From positions 1-34,291 of the forward strand of contig JAFGJX010000012.1 in the NCBI GenBank assembly GCA_016928865.1: a stretch of 34,291 nt of DNA, read 5' to 3'. Position 1 is the first letter of the stretch. Every line of letters begins with the position of its first letter. This document shows, piece by piece, positions 32,061-34,291 of the stretch. The notes under the pieces were generated by a model. It was given only the letters and a program-made list of their open reading frames with translations, did no database searches and was not told the DNA's origin. Origin of the DNA: Spirochaetota bacterium (lineage in GTDB: Bacteria > Spirochaetota > UBA4802 > UBA5550). A program made the position numbers and the translations under genes.

Positions 32061-32135
32061 GGCCCCCCAACCCCCCGGAGGGGGGCTTGGGGCCGGGCTG
32101 GTCAGAAAGTCCCCCTCTGGGGGATTCAGGGGGCC
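32061..32135. repeat. MITE-like inverted-repeat element, copy 1
   Basis: A 29-base left arm (32061-32089, GGCCCCCC... ending CTTG) and right arm (32107-32135, AAGTCCCCC... ending GGGGGCC) are near-complementary, leaving a 17-base centre. Its arms match those of copy 2 beyond the UbiA-type gene. The right flank (to about 32160) is also similar to that of copy 2. Confidence 0.7.
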
Positions 32136-32232
32136 TGATACTGAGAGGTGATATCTGGCAGGTGGGGCTGATGGCGCCACTGGTGGTTTCTTTTGATGGT
32201 ATTATGGGAATATTTAATGTTTGGAGTTCACT

Positions 32233-33207
32233 ATGCAAAAGCGTGACGTTATCAAGGCGTGGGCCGGCCAGGTTCGGAGCAATTTCCTTGCGCTGGCAGT
32301 GGTCCTGGTATTGCTGGGCCTGGCGCTTGCCGGCCTGCATTTCAGTAAATCGATTGATTGGATTTTTGGCCTTAAGACCCGGGCCTTCAGCGTGCCCGGG
32401 GCCATACTGGTGATGCTGGGCATAGTTATCGCCCATGCGTCAGTTAACCTTTTCAACGAGTATTCTGATTCGCGCACGGGGATCGACGACCATACGAAGC
32501 GCACGACCTTCAGCGGCGGCACCGGCCTGATACAGTCGGGGGCGACCACGCCGGTCGCGGTGAACACCGCCGCATGGCTGACCATCTTCCTGGCCTTCAT
32601 CATCGGCCTGTATTTTTTCATCATGTCCCACTGGATGATCGGCGTCATCATGCTGATCGGGGGCGTTTCGATAGTCTTCTACACCACGCATTTCGCGAAG
32701 GTCCTGCTGGGCGAATTCTTCGCCGGCCTGAGCCTGGGGTCCCTGGTGGTGATCGGGACCTACATCGCCATGGTGGCCGCGCCCGGCGACGCGGTCTGCT
32801 CCCTCTTTCCCGCGAACGTGGTGCTCATTTCCATACCGCCCGGCATCCTGACAGCGCTGCTCCTGTACCTGAACGAGTTCCCGGACGTGGAGGCGGACAC
32901 GGGCGGCGGCAGGTTCCACCTGGTCATCTGGCTGGGCCGGAAAAAGGCCTCGTATCTCTACGTCGCCGGCCTGGCCGCGACGTATCTCTCGATACTGATT
33001 GTGCCCCTGCTCGGCTATTCATCCTGGTGGCTGCTCCTGGGTTTTCTCACGCTCCCGGTCGCGGTCAAGGCGGGGATGACGACGCTCAAATATTATGACA
33101 ACATGGAGAAGCTTCCCCCCGCGCTGGGGATGAACGTGATAACGGTCCTGGGGACTGACCTGCTCCTGGCGGTTGGAGTATTCATAGAGATGCTGGTCGG
33201 CAGGTAG
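32233..33207 (+). CDS. UbiA-family prenyltransferase (MenA-like)
   Basis: A 324-residue polytopic membrane protein with about eight helices. Motif 1 is NLFNEYSDSRTGID (residues 72-85), with Asn75, Asp79 and Asp85 for the Mg-diphosphate, and motif 2 is YLNEFPDVEADTGGGR. Both resemble 1,4-dihydroxy-2-naphthoate polyprenyltransferases (MenA), which attach an isoprenoid tail to an aromatic ring in menaquinone synthesis. The GGGR loop and lack of men genes leave other prenyl acceptors possible. ATG at 32233 with TGGAG upstream is chosen over the TTG at 32221. Confidence 0.85.
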   Translation: MQKRDVIKAWAGQVRSNFLALAVVLVLLGLALAGLHFSKSIDWIFGLKTRAFSVPGAILVMLGIVIAHASVNLFNEYSDSRTGIDDHTKRTTFSGGTGLIQSGATTPVAVNTAAWLTIFLAFIIGLYFFIMSHWMIGVIMLIGGVSIVFYTTHFAKVLLGEFFAGLSLGSLVVIGTYIAMVAAPGDAVCSLFPANVVLISIPPGILTALLLYLNEFPDVEADTGGGRFHLVIWLGRKKASYLYVAGLAATYLSILIVPLLGYSSWWLLLGFLTLPVAVKAGMTTLKYYDNMEKLPPALGMNVITVLGTDLLLAVGVFIEMLVGR

Positions 33208-33211
33208 TACC

Positions 33212-33344
33212 GTCCCCCCTGTCCCCCGCAGGGGGGCTTGGAATTTGGATCATTAAATGCCTGTTAAGTATAAATTTTATCCATGCGGTTGATGTTATAA
33301 ATAACGGTAGTTTGCAAGTCCCCCTCCGGGGGATTTAAGGGGCC
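33212..33344. repeat. MITE-like inverted-repeat element, copy 2
   Basis: Left arm 33212-33240 (GTCCCCCC... ending CTTG) and right arm 33316-33344 (AAGTCCCCC... ending GGGGCC) form an inverted repeat with a 75-base A+T-rich centre. The arms match copy 1. A half-copy (33386-33406) follows just before the ankyrin gene. Confidence 0.7.
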
Positions 33345-33385
33345 TGATGACGGGAGGTTCGATCTGACACAATATGCTATAGTTG

Positions 33386-33406
33386 CCCCCTACGGGGGAC
33401 AGGGGG
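33386..33406. repeat. Half-copy of the inverted-repeat arm, next to the ankyrin gene start
   Basis: CCCCCTACGGGGGACAGGGG is followed by one more G and matches the outward part of the copy 2 left arm. Its final GGGGGA lies just before the ATG at 33410 and may serve as the ribosome site. Confidence 0.5.
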
Positions 33407-33409
33407 AAT

Positions 33410-34291
33410 ATGAAAGCAGTGATTTCATGCATTTCTCTCATTACACTCGCGCTTGGCTTCTCCTGCTCGGCGCTGAAGCTCCGCACGGTCAATACCGACC
33501 TGTCCCGTAATTACAGCGATCCGCAGGCGTATCTGAACGAAGCCGCCGACCGCGGCGATCTTGTCTCGGTTATGCGCGCTGTCGAGGAAAAATTTGCTTC
33601 GGTGAACGGGAAGGATTCGTACGGGTGGACCGCGTGCATGTACGCCGCCCGGAGCGGACATGACGGTCTGCTGGAATATCTGGCGGCGCAGGGAGCAGAC
33701 ATCAACGCGGCTGACCCTGACGGCAGGACCGCGCTCATGATCGCACTCGATTACAACAGGCCCGGGACAGCGCGCTACCTTGTCGCAATCGGCGCGAAGG
33801 TGACGCAGGCCGACAGCGCTGGCGGCACCGCGCTCATGAGGGCCGTCGCCGGCGGGTATGACGATATGGCGACCGCTCTGCTCGATGCCGGCGCTGACGT
33901 GAACGCCCGGAGCGGGGAGGGAAAGACGCCGCTCGTGATTGCGCTTGAATACCGGCGTGCAGACATGGCCTCGCTCGTGCTCAAAAACGGCGCTGACCCG
34001 AACGGCGGAACGCCGCCGCCCCTGATCCTTGCTATAGAGAACCGGGACCCCGGCATGGCAGTGCATTTACTCTCCGCAGGCGCGAGCCCCGACTCAAAGG
34101 ACCGCGAGGGAAGGCCCGCGCTGGTCACCGCGCTCTATTATCAGAACTATAACCTCGTTGGGTCGCTCATCAGGCGCGGGGCGGACCCGAACACGCGCTG
34201 CCCCGATGGCGCCACGCCGCTCCACTACGCGATCATGAACAGCCACCTTGACCAGGTTCAGGTGCTGGTGAGGGCGGGCGCCGATCCGAAC
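33410..34291 (+). CDS. Ankyrin-repeat lipoprotein (3' partial)
   Basis: 294 codons run to the window edge without a stop. The N-terminus (KAVISCISLITLALGFSC) is a signal sequence with a loose lipobox ending at Cys19. From about residue 40, ankyrin repeats of roughly 33 residues follow (for example DSYGWTACMYAARSGHDGLLEYLAAQGADIN, about eight in view), with the usual T-A/P-L and G-A-D-x-N marks. Ankyrin proteins bind other proteins; anchored to the envelope this one could be a surface or periplasmic binder. Some repeats (GGTPPPLILAIENRD) are short. The start follows the repeat-derived GGGGGA. Confidence 0.85.
   Translation, partial: MKAVISCISLITLALGFSCSALKLRTVNTDLSRNYSDPQAYLNEAADRGDLVSVMRAVEEKFASVNGKDSYGWTACMYAARSGHDGLLEYLAAQGADINAADPDGRTALMIALDYNRPGTARYLVAIGAKVTQADSAGGTALMRAVAGGYDDMATALLDAGADVNARSGEGKTPLVIALEYRRADMASLVLKNGADPNGGTPPPLILAIENRDPGMAVHLLSAGASPDSKDREGRPALVTALYYQNYNLVGSLIRRGADPNTRCPDGATPLHYAIMNSHLDQVQVLVRAGADPN

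Overview
The window (34.3 kb) is bacterial chromosome with a mixed lipid or secondary-metabolite and signalling character. No rRNA or other decisive marker fixes the lineage. The meso-diaminopimelate recycling ligase Mpl, loosely defined lipoproteins, a very large kinase/ATPase/histidine-kinase fusion, a PilZ-type domain and a UbiA/MenA-like prenyltransferase suggest a free-living Gram-negative-type bacterium. A deep-branching spirochaete or a deltaproteobacterium-like organism is my best guess, and it is only a guess.

Left region (1-8506, + strand): the end of a DUF362/ferredoxin protein, a small membrane protein, then a tightly packed six-gene run. The run encodes two ketoacyl synthase III-like proteins (one with Cys-His-Asn, one degenerate), both subunits of an aconitase X-type dehydratase, an OleD/3beta-HSD-like reductase, and an Old Yellow Enzyme/2,4-dienoyl-CoA reductase-like flavoprotein. 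Several junctions overlap by a few bases. Condensation, ketoreduction, dehydration and enoyl reduction could all be covered, so I read it as a possible unorthodox acyl-building cycle with aconitase X as the dehydratase. That reading is inference. A membrane protein (-), a SpoU-type RNA methyltransferase (+) and a GtrA-like protein (-) follow.

Middle region (10982-20642): a minus-strand run encodes a divergent IspH/LytB-like protein, an SDR whose YxxxK motif reads YxxxR, and a 2152-residue protein with pseudokinase, AAA ATPase, GAF, two PAS, histidine kinase and receiver parts. Divergent from it is a protein with an AfsA-type (gamma-butyrolactone synthase) hotdog signature and a C-terminal PilZ-like domain. 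Together they look like a signal-metabolite synthesis and sensing locus.

Island (20742-26163): a decayed 36-nt copy of the 3' half of tRNA-Val lies at 20742-20777, in the same orientation as the intact tRNA-Val(TAC) at 26092-26163. This is the footprint expected of a tRNA-targeted integrative element. Between them are a large lipoprotein, an IS256-family remnant, degenerate sequence with small ORFs, and a B12-binding-type radical SAM protein. No integrase was seen.

Right region (26166-34291): an rpsT-HU-tRNA-Val unit (-), an intergenic array of short hairpins, two small exported proteins, mpl, the NfeD/slipin pair, a UbiA-family prenyltransferase flanked by two short inverted-repeat (MITE-like) elements, and an ankyrin-repeat lipoprotein cut off by the window edge.
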